NCBI GenBank assembly: GCA_050010555.1
Contig: JBEKKV010000011.1
Coordinates: 1 to 54,425, forward strand
DNA from: JALHUB01 sp050010555
GTDB lineage: Bacteria > Chloroflexota > Dehalococcoidia > DSTF01 > JALHUB01
Reading direction: 5' to 3'
DNA: 54,425 nucleotides
The position numbers and the translations under genes were made by a program. How positions within the stretch are numbered: position 1 is the stretch's first letter; each line of letters opens with the position of its first letter. Shown in pieces: positions 24,858 through 32,023 of this stretch. The notes below the pieces were generated by a model. The model was given only the letters and a program-made list of their open reading frames with translations. It did no database searches and was not told the DNA's origin.

Positions 24858-25625
24858 ATGGAACTCAACGCCAAGATAGCTTCTCTTGAGGATGAGGTGA
24901 AGCTCCTCAAGGGGGAAGTCAAACTAATACTGAGCGAGATCCGCACGGCGATACTTGGCCAGGACAATCCCTTTTCGGAGCCTGGCCAAGCATTGCGTAT
25001 GGAGCCAAGCGTCCCCGACTCGCGACCGCCGATAAAGGTCGTTCGCGTTTCCAACGAAGAGGCTGAGGTTGCTGAACCTGAGCCGGAAGTGGCCGCGTCG
25101 CTGCCCGACGACGTCTGGCAGGACGAGATGGAAGCGCCAACGCAGGAGCCGGTAGCGATGGAGAAACCGCCGGAAGTGCGAAAGGTGGAGGAGCCTCCTC
25201 CTGCCGTCGAACCGGCCATGACCTATCCAGCGCCGCCGCCACTGGTCCCGCCACCGCAGCCGATAGCCATCCGCCCCGTTGTATCCGCCGCCGCGCCGGC
25301 CCGGCCGGCCGAAAAGCCGCACTGGAGCCTGATAACGGTCGCCGGACTGGCGGTCTGGGCGGAGGAAGCGGTCAAGCAGATAGGCATAAAGCGGCTTCGC
25401 GTCCTCCTGGACCTCTGCGAATACACGGGTGATCTCTCTGCCGACTCGAAGGAGGCGCTGCTGAAGGTGACCAGCCTGGTGCACGTGTCGTTGGAGCGGA
25501 AGACGCCGCCATCGACGAACGAGTGCCTGGTGGTGCTCTGTCAGCTTGACGCTCTGTTGAAGGGAGACCAGCCCGCCGGCCTTAGCCTCCCCAGCCTGCC
25601 CGATAAGTGGCAAAAAACGGCCTAG
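24858..25625 (+). CDS. arlD: ArlC/D/E-like archaellum cytoplasmic-ring protein
   Basis: 255 aa in three parts. Residues 1-35 form a short coiled coil (MELNAKIASLEDEVKLLKGE). Residues 40-150 are a Pro/Glu-rich disordered linker. Residues 154-255 form an FlaD/E-type domain (KPHWSLITVAGLAVWAEEAV, then KRLRVLLDLCEYTGDLSADS). In Euryarchaeota the ArlC, D and E proteins surround the motor and receive the chemotaxis signal through CheF. One gene here carries both the coiled coil and the D/E domain. The symbol is approximate; no ArlX-like membrane protein is seen. GGGAGG precedes the ATG. Confidence 0.8.
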   Translation: MELNAKIASLEDEVKLLKGEVKLILSEIRTAILGQDNPFSEPGQALRMEPSVPDSRPPIKVVRVSNEEAEVAEPEPEVAASLPDDVWQDEMEAPTQEPVAMEKPPEVRKVEEPPPAVEPAMTYPAPPPLVPPPQPIAIRPVVSAAAPARPAEKPHWSLITVAGLAVWAEEAVKQIGIKRLRVLLDLCEYTGDLSADSKEALLKVTSLVHVSLERKTPPSTNECLVVLCQLDALLKGDQPAGLSLPSLPDKWQKTA

Positions 25626-25679
25626 GAGGGCCACGAGAGCCTTCCCCTTGAAATGAAGGAGCAATAAGGGGGTGCCACC

Positions 25680-26156
25680 ATAGAAAAGGCCATTACCACA
25701 ATCCTGCTTACCGTGGCAGGGATCGTAGCCATCGTGGCGGTCATCAACGCCGTCTTGCCGAGCGTTGACCGCACGAGCGGCGCCCTTACGTCGACCGCCG
25801 GCGTCATCGACGATCGTCTGGGCACCCAGGTGGAGATCGTGCAAGCCACGGGCGAAAGCGGCGCCACGGTTGCCGATCTCTGGGCGAAGAACGTCGGCTC
25901 GACTGTCATCGATCCACTGCAGAACATGGACATCTTCTTTGGACCGGAGGGACAGTTCGTCCGCATACCGTACGGCGGCCCCAGTTGCACGTCGCCTTGC
26001 TGGGAGTACAGCCTCGAAAACGACACGAAGTGGCGTCCGACGGCGACTCTGCACATTGTGATCCACCTCGACGACGCGCTTCAGTCCAACACCATCTATT
26101 ACGCCAAGATCGTCGCTCCCAACGGGTCGAGCGATGCGAAGTACTTCACGGTATAG
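25680..26156 (+). CDS. arlF: ArlF/ArlG-like archaellum stator subunit, apparent AUA start
   Basis: About 158 aa. The family N-terminus (M)EKAITTILLTVAGIVAIVA can only be obtained if the codon ATA at 25680 initiates. A G-rich AAGGGGGTG lies just upstream and the frame is closed by TAA at 25665. The next conventional start is GTG 25713, inside the hydrophobic helix. After the helix comes a beta-sandwich domain (VEIVQATGESGATVADLWAK, then NVGSTVIDPLQNMDIFFG), as in archaeal proteins that form a stator filament between membrane and outer layer. Which of ArlF or ArlG it is cannot be settled by eye. 53 bases after the ArlD-like gene, 12 before the next. Confidence 0.78.
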   Translation: MEKAITTILLTVAGIVAIVAVINAVLPSVDRTSGALTSTAGVIDDRLGTQVEIVQATGESGATVADLWAKNVGSTVIDPLQNMDIFFGPEGQFVRIPYGGPSCTSPCWEYSLENDTKWRPTATLHIVIHLDDALQSNTIYYAKIVAPNGSSDAKYFTV

Positions 26157-26168
26157 GGGTGAGTAGGC

Positions 26169-26675
26169 ATGGAGACCGGCATTCCCGCCCTGCTCATTGC
26201 GGCAATAATGATGATCACGTCCGTCGTGATGGCAAGAAGCGGCTACAGCTCAGTTGACCAGTTGGGGCAGTCATGGCAGGCGATGGAGCAGCGAATGGAA
26301 GAACGGGTGCGCACGCAACTGACGGCTGTGAGCGTGCAGGTGGACCCAAGTCACGCCAACATCGCGGTGCAGCTTCGCAATGACGGCCAAACGACGGTTG
26401 CGGATTTCGGGCGGATGGACGTGGTTGTGCAGTACTTCTCGGAATCGGGGACGCGGTACGTTCAGTGGGTGCCTTTCACGTCGGGCGCGCTCCAGTCGAA
26501 CACCTGGGCGGTCACGTCCATCCTTGACGACTACGTCAATCCGGGTGTCCTTGACCCGGGGGAGATCCTGCAGCTTGAGATAAGAATCAACCCGCCGATG
26601 GGAACCGGCACGAACGGCTGGATCATTGTATCGACCGAAAACGGCGTCACGGTTTCCGCGGCCGTGACAGGATAG
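26169..26675 (+). CDS. arlG: ArlG/ArlF-like archaellum stator subunit
   Basis: 168 aa. An N-terminal hydrophobic helix (METGIPALLIAAIMMITSVV) runs into an amphipathic segment (SVDQLGQSWQAMEQRMEERV) and then a beta-rich extracellular domain with the archaellin-like pattern VQLRNDGQTTVADFGRMDVV. These subunits sit outside the membrane and hold the motor against the envelope; in archaea ArlF contacts the S-layer. Assignment between ArlF and ArlG is by order only. ATG 26169 with a GGGGTGAG site. Tight operon spacing: 12 bases before and 11 after. Confidence 0.8.
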   Translation: METGIPALLIAAIMMITSVVMARSGYSSVDQLGQSWQAMEQRMEERVRTQLTAVSVQVDPSHANIAVQLRNDGQTTVADFGRMDVVVQYFSESGTRYVQWVPFTSGALQSNTWAVTSILDDYVNPGVLDPGEILQLEIRINPPMGTGTNGWIIVSTENGVTVSAAVTG

Positions 26676-26686
26676 GAGTCTGAGTC

Positions 26687-27397
26687 ATGTACCAGGCAGC
26701 TTACGGCGAAAGACGGGTGGTAGCGACGGGAAACCCGGAGGTGGACAAGAAGATAGGTGGCGGCATACCGGAAGGATCGTTGTCGCTGATCGAGGGGCAG
26801 TCGGACTCCGGGAAGAGCGTGCTTCTGCAGCAGCTAATCTGGGGGGCGCTGACGGAGAACTTCCGCATCGCTTACTACACGACGGAGAACACGACGCGCA
26901 GCCTGTTGCGGCAGATGGAAAGCCTGGGCATGACCATAATGGACCACTTTCTCCTGGGCAAGCTAAACATCTATCCGGTGCCCGCGGCGATGACGGCGGA
27001 TGAGTCGCTGACGTTCTTTTCCCGGCTGTTGCGGCATATTTCGAGACAGACGCACGACATCATCGCGATAGACTCGCTAACGTCATACGTGTCGCACGTG
27101 CCGGAGCGCGACACGCTGACGTTCTTCAACGCACTCAAGAAGATCTGCGACGAGAACAGGACGCTGCTGATAACTCTTCACGCCTACGCGTTCGATGAGT
27201 CGATGTTCATCCGCATTCGGTCGATTTGCGATGCCCACCTGCGCCTGCGCATCGAGGAGATAGGCGACCAGCTCGTCAAAGTGCTGGAAGTCGCCAAGGT
27301 GCGCGGCGCGGAGAAGACGACAGGGAACGTCGTCAGCTTCGAGGTTGAGCCTGGCATGGGAATGAGGATAGTGCCGATTACAAAAGCAAAAGCCTGA
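26687..27397 (+). CDS. arlH: ArlH, KaiC-like ATPase of the archaellum motor
   Basis: 236 aa RecA/KaiC-fold protein. N-terminal TGNPEVDKKIGGGIPEGSLS is the KaiC-type opening. Walker A is GQSDSGKS at 37-44 and Walker B is IIAIDS at 125-130. In archaea ArlH binds ATP, interacts with ArlI and ArlJ, and is thought to switch assembly to rotation through autophosphorylation. Length matches the archaeal family (about 230 aa), and bacterial KaiC (two domains) is excluded. AGGAG precedes the ATG. Only one base separates it from arlI. Confidence 0.92.
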   Translation: MYQAAYGERRVVATGNPEVDKKIGGGIPEGSLSLIEGQSDSGKSVLLQQLIWGALTENFRIAYYTTENTTRSLLRQMESLGMTIMDHFLLGKLNIYPVPAAMTADESLTFFSRLLRHISRQTHDIIAIDSLTSYVSHVPERDTLTFFNALKKICDENRTLLITLHAYAFDESMFIRIRSICDAHLRLRIEEIGDQLVKVLEVAKVRGAEKTTGNVVSFEVEPGMGMRIVPITKAKA

Positions 27398-27398
27398 T

Positions 27399-29141
27399 AT
27401 GCCGAACTCGCTGCCTTTTCCCTGTGAGAACGTGGTCGATGATCACACGAACGGCCACGGCGATTGTGCGCTGAAGAAGCTCATCTCCAAGGAGCTGCTG
27501 GAGCGCGCCGAGGCGTCGCCGCACCTGATGGACTACCTCCACATGGTGCCGATGGCGCTGGTCGGCGTGCCTGACTACTACCCGGAGATCAGCCGCAAGC
27601 TCGGCGAGCTGGAGCACCCGAACCTGATCTATCCGGTCGGCGATGATATGTTCGTCCACGTCTTTCCGGACACGGAGGACCCCCGCAACTACTATCTGGC
27701 GGTAGAGCCGCCGGTAGGAATGGACCTCGAAGAGCTGCTGGGGCAGGTAGAACGCCGGTTGCTCGACTACGTCGACATCCTGGCGAAGGCGGAGACGGAG
27801 GAGGAGAAGGCGAAGGCGCTCTGCGACGTTGTAGAGCAGTGCTGCATTGTGAAGAGCGAGGGCCATTCCGGCAACGGCGACAAGAAGCACGCCGGGCACT
27901 CCCACAGGGGCGGCGGCGGCCACGAGTCGCGAGTTCCTGTCACCAAACGGGAGCTGGAGACGATCAAGTACACCATCTTGCGCGACAAGATTGGCATGGG
28001 GGCGCTGGAGCCGCTGATCAAGGACTCGAACATAGAGGACATTAGCTGCAGCGGCCTCGGCGCCGTGTTCGTCGAGCACAAGATATTCAAGGGGTTGAAG
28101 AGCAGCATCGTCTTCCACACGAACGAGGAACTGGACGATTTCGTGCTGCGGCTGTCGGAAAACATCAAGAAGCCGGTGACGTTCAAGAACCCAATCGTCG
28201 ACGCCGCGCTGAACGACGGCTCCCGTATCAACATCGTCTACGGCGGCGAGGTGTCCAAGCGGGGCAGCAACTTTACTATTCGAAAGTTCGCCGAGACGCC
28301 GATCAGCATAATCGACCTGATTAACTTCGGCAGCATGGATTACAAGATGGCCGCCTACCTGGCGATTGTCGTCGGCGAAGGGCTCAACTTGTGGGTGTCG
28401 GGAGAGACGGCCTCCGGGAAGACGACGCTGCTTAACGCGATAACGACCTTCATTCGCCCGGACGCCAAGATCGTGACGATTGAGGACACGCCTGAGCTGC
28501 AGGTGCCTCACACGAACTGGATCCGCGAGGTCGTGCGCATGGGCGGCGACGCTACGCAGGGGGCGTCCGTCGACATGTTCGGCCTGCTAAAGGCGGCGTT
28601 GAGGCAGCGGCCCAACGCCATCCTCGTCGGTGAGATCCGTGGCGAGGAGGGGGCGGTGGCCTTCCAGGCGAAGCAGACCGGCCACCAGGTGATGTCCACG
28701 TTCCACGCGTCGTCGGTCGAGAAGCTGATCCAGCGTGTCACGGGCAACCCGATCAACGTGCCCAAACCTTATATGGACAACCTGAACATCGTGGTAATTT
28801 GCAGCGCTGTCCGGCTGCCCTCCGGCAGGCTGGGCAGGCGCGTCCTAAGCATCAACGAGATCATTGGCTATGACCTGGCGTCGGACTCCTTCTCTTTCGT
28901 CGAAGCGTTCCGGTGGAATCCGGCAGACGACGTGTTCGAGTTCACGGGGAACATGAACAGCTATCTGCTGGAGAACCGCGTGGCGCCGCGAAGGGGCCTG
29001 ACGCAGAAGGACAAGCGCAAGATTTACACGGAGCTAGACAAGAAAGCGGCGATTCTAGAGAAGCTGCAGCAACAGGGTGTGGTTAACTTCCATGATCTCT
29101 ATCAACTCCTTGCTAAGGCGCAACGCGAAGGACTCTTCTAG
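27399..29141 (+). CDS. arlI: ArlI, archaellum motor ATPase
   Basis: 580 aa member of the secretion ATPase family that drives assembly and rotation. Walker A is GETASGKTT at 335-343. The Asp box follows as IVTIEDTPELQVPH, Walker B as NAILVGEIRGEEG (407-419), and the His box as GHQVMSTFHASS. The N-terminal half (MPMALVGVPDYYPEISRKLG region) is the archaellum-specific three-helix and hinge region, which separates it from PilB, TadA/CpaF or GspE. A His/Gly-rich loop (HSGNGDKKHAGHSHRGGGGH, 156-175) interrupts the junction before the ATPase half. It overlaps arlJ. Confidence 0.93.
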   Translation: MPNSLPFPCENVVDDHTNGHGDCALKKLISKELLERAEASPHLMDYLHMVPMALVGVPDYYPEISRKLGELEHPNLIYPVGDDMFVHVFPDTEDPRNYYLAVEPPVGMDLEELLGQVERRLLDYVDILAKAETEEEKAKALCDVVEQCCIVKSEGHSGNGDKKHAGHSHRGGGGHESRVPVTKRELETIKYTILRDKIGMGALEPLIKDSNIEDISCSGLGAVFVEHKIFKGLKSSIVFHTNEELDDFVLRLSENIKKPVTFKNPIVDAALNDGSRINIVYGGEVSKRGSNFTIRKFAETPISIIDLINFGSMDYKMAAYLAIVVGEGLNLWVSGETASGKTTLLNAITTFIRPDAKIVTIEDTPELQVPHTNWIREVVRMGGDATQGASVDMFGLLKAALRQRPNAILVGEIRGEEGAVAFQAKQTGHQVMSTFHASSVEKLIQRVTGNPINVPKPYMDNLNIVVICSAVRLPSGRLGRRVLSINEIIGYDLASDSFSFVEAFRWNPADDVFEFTGNMNSYLLENRVAPRRGLTQKDKRKIYTELDKKAAILEKLQQQGVVNFHDLYQLLAKAQREGLF

Positions 29142-30651
29142 CGAGCTCGCGAAAGAGCGCGACAAGCTGAACAAGCCCGCCCGATTTTTCGGTCGGGACC
29201 CCGTTGCGTTCGACCTGGTGACGCAGCTCACCTACATGTCCGCGATCGCCACGGCCGGCATCTCGCGCGCGCAGCTCTTCGAGCACACCGCCAATCTCAA
29301 TTACAGCACGTCGGTGCTTTTCCGGCGCATCCACTGGGCGGCGCAGCGGCTGAACTATGACTATGCACAGGCCTGCGAAGTGGTCGCGGAGACGCTTACC
29401 GATGAGAACATGCGCAGTTTGTTGTTGCGCTTCGCCAGCGCGCTCTCGTCGGGTGAAGGTGAGGCCCCGTTCCTGGCGCGGGAGATGGAGGTGCAGCTAG
29501 AGCTTTACGGCAAGCAGTACGAACGCGATCTGGAGACGCTGCAACGCTGGACCGACGCCTACGTGGCGCTGATGGTGTCGGCGGCGCTGATCGTCGTCAT
29601 CTCGCTGGTGTCAATGATGATCTACAGCATGGGCGCGGGGCTGATCATCGGCCTGGCGGCGGTGGTCATCGGCACCACCTTCATCGGCTCGTACATCGTC
29701 TACACCGTGGCGCCGCTGGAGATAAAGGGTTGCTCCCTGGCCGATTTCTCGCACGAAAGGCATTTCGCCGCCCTGTTGGCAAGGTACGTGCTGCCGGTGG
29801 GCCTGGCGGCAAGCGCGGGAGTGATGCTGCTGGGATTCAGCCTAGCGGTGGCATTCATAACGATGTCCGTGTTTCTCTTCCCTGTCGGCATGCTGGCGTT
29901 TCGAGAGGACCGCCAGATCGACCGCCGGGACCGCGACATCGCCAGCGTGCTGCGCGCCATGGGCAGCATGGTCACGGCGATGGGCAGCACCGTCGGCGAG
30001 GCGCTCACGCGGATGAACCGTCGCTCGCTTGGCTCGCTGGAGCCGCAGGTGAAGCGATTGCACGTGCGACTGCGCAACGGTCTGCGGTCAGACCTGTCGT
30101 GGACGCGATTTGCGGCGGAGTCGGGCAGCGAGATGGTGAGCCGCAGTGTGCGCATTTTCTGGGATGGCGTGCGACTGGGCGGCGACGCGGAGGGCATCAG
30201 CCGTCTGGCCTCGGCGCTGGCGATGAAGGTCTCGTTGCTGCGGGCGAGTCGCAAGCTGGTGTCTTCGACCTTCACGTTCGTCATGATACCGCTTCACGTG
30301 GCGCTGCTATCGATCCTGCTGTTCGTGTCGCAGGTGCTGGTTATTTTCGGGGCGAAGATGGTCGAGGTGCAGAGCCAGGGTCTGGACACAAGCGTCGCCA
30401 GCGACGCCAGCGTCTCGCCGACGTTGCTCTTTGCCGCGCCCAACATGGATTTCGTCCGCTCGTTCATCATCGCCGTAATTCTGGTCCTGACGCTGGCGAA
30501 CACTTTCGCGCCGTACGCGGCGTCGGGAGGCCATCCCTACAAGCTGTGTCTGTACGGCGCGGTCATGTGCTTTCTGTCCGGCCTGGCGATGCTGGTGATC
30601 CCGTCTATCGTGCAGACGCTGTTTGCCAGCGTCTCGGCGCCGATTCAGTAG
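29092..30651 (+). CDS. arlJ: ArlJ, archaellum membrane platform protein
   Basis: 519 aa from ATG 29092 (MISINSLLRR); GTG 29077 would add five residues. Polytopic: hydrophobic clusters near residues 155-200, 230-280 and 395-515. There are two T2SSF-like cytoplasmic domains (QLTYMSAIATAGISRAQLFE and RAMGSMVTAMGSTVGEALTR). It is the inner-membrane platform on which ArlI and ArlH dock and into which archaellin is inserted. Size and helix number fit ArlJ rather than TadB/C or PilC. It overlaps the 3' end of arlI by 50 bases, implying translational coupling. No type IV pilus genes accompany it. Confidence 0.9.
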   Translation: MISINSLLRRNAKDSSSELAKERDKLNKPARFFGRDPVAFDLVTQLTYMSAIATAGISRAQLFEHTANLNYSTSVLFRRIHWAAQRLNYDYAQACEVVAETLTDENMRSLLLRFASALSSGEGEAPFLAREMEVQLELYGKQYERDLETLQRWTDAYVALMVSAALIVVISLVSMMIYSMGAGLIIGLAAVVIGTTFIGSYIVYTVAPLEIKGCSLADFSHERHFAALLARYVLPVGLAASAGVMLLGFSLAVAFITMSVFLFPVGMLAFREDRQIDRRDRDIASVLRAMGSMVTAMGSTVGEALTRMNRRSLGSLEPQVKRLHVRLRNGLRSDLSWTRFAAESGSEMVSRSVRIFWDGVRLGGDAEGISRLASALAMKVSLLRASRKLVSSTFTFVMIPLHVALLSILLFVSQVLVIFGAKMVEVQSQGLDTSVASDASVSPTLLFAAPNMDFVRSFIIAVILVLTLANTFAPYAASGGHPYKLCLYGAVMCFLSGLAMLVIPSIVQTLFASVSAPIQ

Positions 30652-30663
30652 TTGGAGGTTGAG

Positions 30664-31011
30664 ATGAAGCTTATACCATTCCTGAGATTCGGCGGCAGTC
30701 ATGCGGAAGGCGACGACGAGCCAATCGCGCCTTTGCCTCTCGATCCGCTGGAGGCGCCGACCGACGAAGAGCAAACGGAGGAAGAGGAGGAAGAGAAGCC
30801 GGAGGAGGAAAGGCCGGCCGAGGAGCCGTCGGGCGGCAGCGACGACGAAATGCTGAAGGTCTTCATGACAGTGGACGAGGAGTTCGTGGACAACAGCGGC
30901 CTTACCTCGAACATGGAGGACATACCGGCAGAGGACTTGCTCGAAGAAGCACGAGCGCTCGGACGGGCGCTGGGTGTGCGCGTGGTCTTCGAAGAAGAGC
31001 AGGCAGTCTAG
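30664..31011 (+). CDS. 115-aa strongly acidic protein of the archaellum operon
   Basis: Unrecognised. From ATG 30664 (GGAGG five bases before): a short N-terminus (MKLIPFLRFG), a central acidic disordered segment dominated by Glu, Asp and Pro (residues 15-60), then a small predicted helical domain (DDEMLKVFMTVDEEFVDNSG then MEDIPAEDLLEEARALGRAL). No signal peptide or membrane helix, so cytoplasmic. It lies 12 bases after arlJ and 12 before the amidase, clearly in the operon. It may be a lineage-specific motor or adaptor component, for example standing in for a missing ArlC/E or CheF-type adaptor, but that is inference from position only. Confidence 0.7.
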   Translation: MKLIPFLRFGGSHAEGDDEPIAPLPLDPLEAPTDEEQTEEEEEEKPEEERPAEEPSGGSDDEMLKVFMTVDEEFVDNSGLTSNMEDIPAEDLLEEARALGRALGVRVVFEEEQAV

Positions 31012-31023
31012 CAGGAGGCTTGG

Positions 31024-32019
31024 ATGAACGCACGGTTTCTCATCGTCTTTCCCTGCGCGCTGGCGATGGGGGTGAGCCTGGCAGCGGCGTCGGTCGTTGC
31101 GGCCCACGGGAGGTTGCCGGCCGAGGATGCCGCTCAACCCAGCGCTGCGACGGTCGCACCGCTGCATAAGGCCACTCCGGCTCGGACTCCGGTCCCCCCT
31201 AACAGTGTCAGAGCGGAGACGCCGGGCGGCGCGACCGAAGCGCCAAGGATTTTGCCGATTCCGGCGGAGGCGCAGGCATCGACGAACGCTGAGGTGCTGG
31301 CGGGCCCCGGCACGCTCCTCCAGGCGGAGCCGACGCCGCTCCCGCATCGACCAACGGTGGTTCTCGACCCGGGACACGGCCGCGGCGATCCGGGGGCGGT
31401 GCATCACGCTTCGGACGGCACGGTGGACCTGACGGAGGCGGAGGCGAACCTGGACATCGCCGAGAACTTACGTCAATTCCTGGAGGCGAAAGGGTACGAC
31501 GTCTACGTGACGCGCGACGGCTTCGGGAAGTCGTTGGCGCCGGGGCCGTTGTCGCAACCGTTGATCTCGCGCGACCTGATGGACCGGGTACGTCTGGCGG
31601 CGGCTGTGAACGGCGACGTGTACATCTCGATTCACAACAACGGCTCGACGAATCCGGCGCAATCGGGGACGGAGGTGTGGTATTGCGGGCAGAGCCGCTT
31701 CGGGACGGAGAGCGCCCGCCTGGCGAACCTCGTCCTCGCCGCGGCGGTGCAGGGGTTGAAGGACTACGGCTACGATACGGTCAATCGCGGCACGAAGGAG
31801 GACTCGACGGTGCACGATTCGCCGGGCTTTTGTCAGTTCGTGGTCACGCGCGAGGTGCAAATGCCGGCCGTCCTCTCGGAGACCCTCTTCCTGACGAATG
31901 ACGCCGACGCGGCGGTGCTCAAAGACCCGGCGGCAAGAAAAGCGGTGGCCGACAGGGTGGCGCAGGCAATCGATACCTTCCTCCGCCAGCGCGGCTTATC
32001 CCCCGAACAGCCCAACTGA
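31024..32019 (+). CDS. secreted N-acetylmuramoyl-L-alanine amidase (Amidase_3)
   Basis: 331 aa. A signal peptide (to about residue 27) is followed by an 80-residue Pro/Ala/Thr-rich spacer and a zinc amidase domain (110-325). Visible zinc and catalytic residues: H118 in VVLDPGHGRGDPGA, E138 or E140 in LTEAEANLDIAENL, H204 in YISIHNNGS, and E286 in AVLSETLFLTN. It cuts the bond between MurNAc and the stem peptide in peptidoglycan outside the membrane. It is 12 bases after the acidic protein and in the same direction as the archaellum genes. A role in opening the wall for the filament is inferred. Its end is 4 bases from the convergent TadG-like gene. Confidence 0.92.
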   Translation: MNARFLIVFPCALAMGVSLAAASVVAAHGRLPAEDAAQPSAATVAPLHKATPARTPVPPNSVRAETPGGATEAPRILPIPAEAQASTNAEVLAGPGTLLQAEPTPLPHRPTVVLDPGHGRGDPGAVHHASDGTVDLTEAEANLDIAENLRQFLEAKGYDVYVTRDGFGKSLAPGPLSQPLISRDLMDRVRLAAAVNGDVYISIHNNGSTNPAQSGTEVWYCGQSRFGTESARLANLVLAAAVQGLKDYGYDTVNRGTKEDSTVHDSPGFCQFVVTREVQMPAVLSETLFLTNDADAAVLKDPAARKAVADRVAQAIDTFLRQRGLSPEQPN

Positions 32020-32023
32020 CCAA

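Noticed and set aside
25670..25683. GCCACCATAG resembling a eukaryotic Kozak context
   Set aside because: Coincidence in a bacterial operon; the G-rich ribosome site upstream is the relevant signal.
27378..28511. 377-codon minus-strand frame across arlI
   Set aside because: Arg/Leu/Val-rich antisense product with no domain; arlI motifs are intact on the plus strand.
24193..30651. Reading the cluster as a Tad/Flp or type IV pilus
   Set aside because: ArlH (KaiC-like, single RecA domain), ArlF/ArlG-like subunits and the FlaD/E-type domain have no pilus counterpart; no pilQ, tadA-partner or rcpC-like gene is present.
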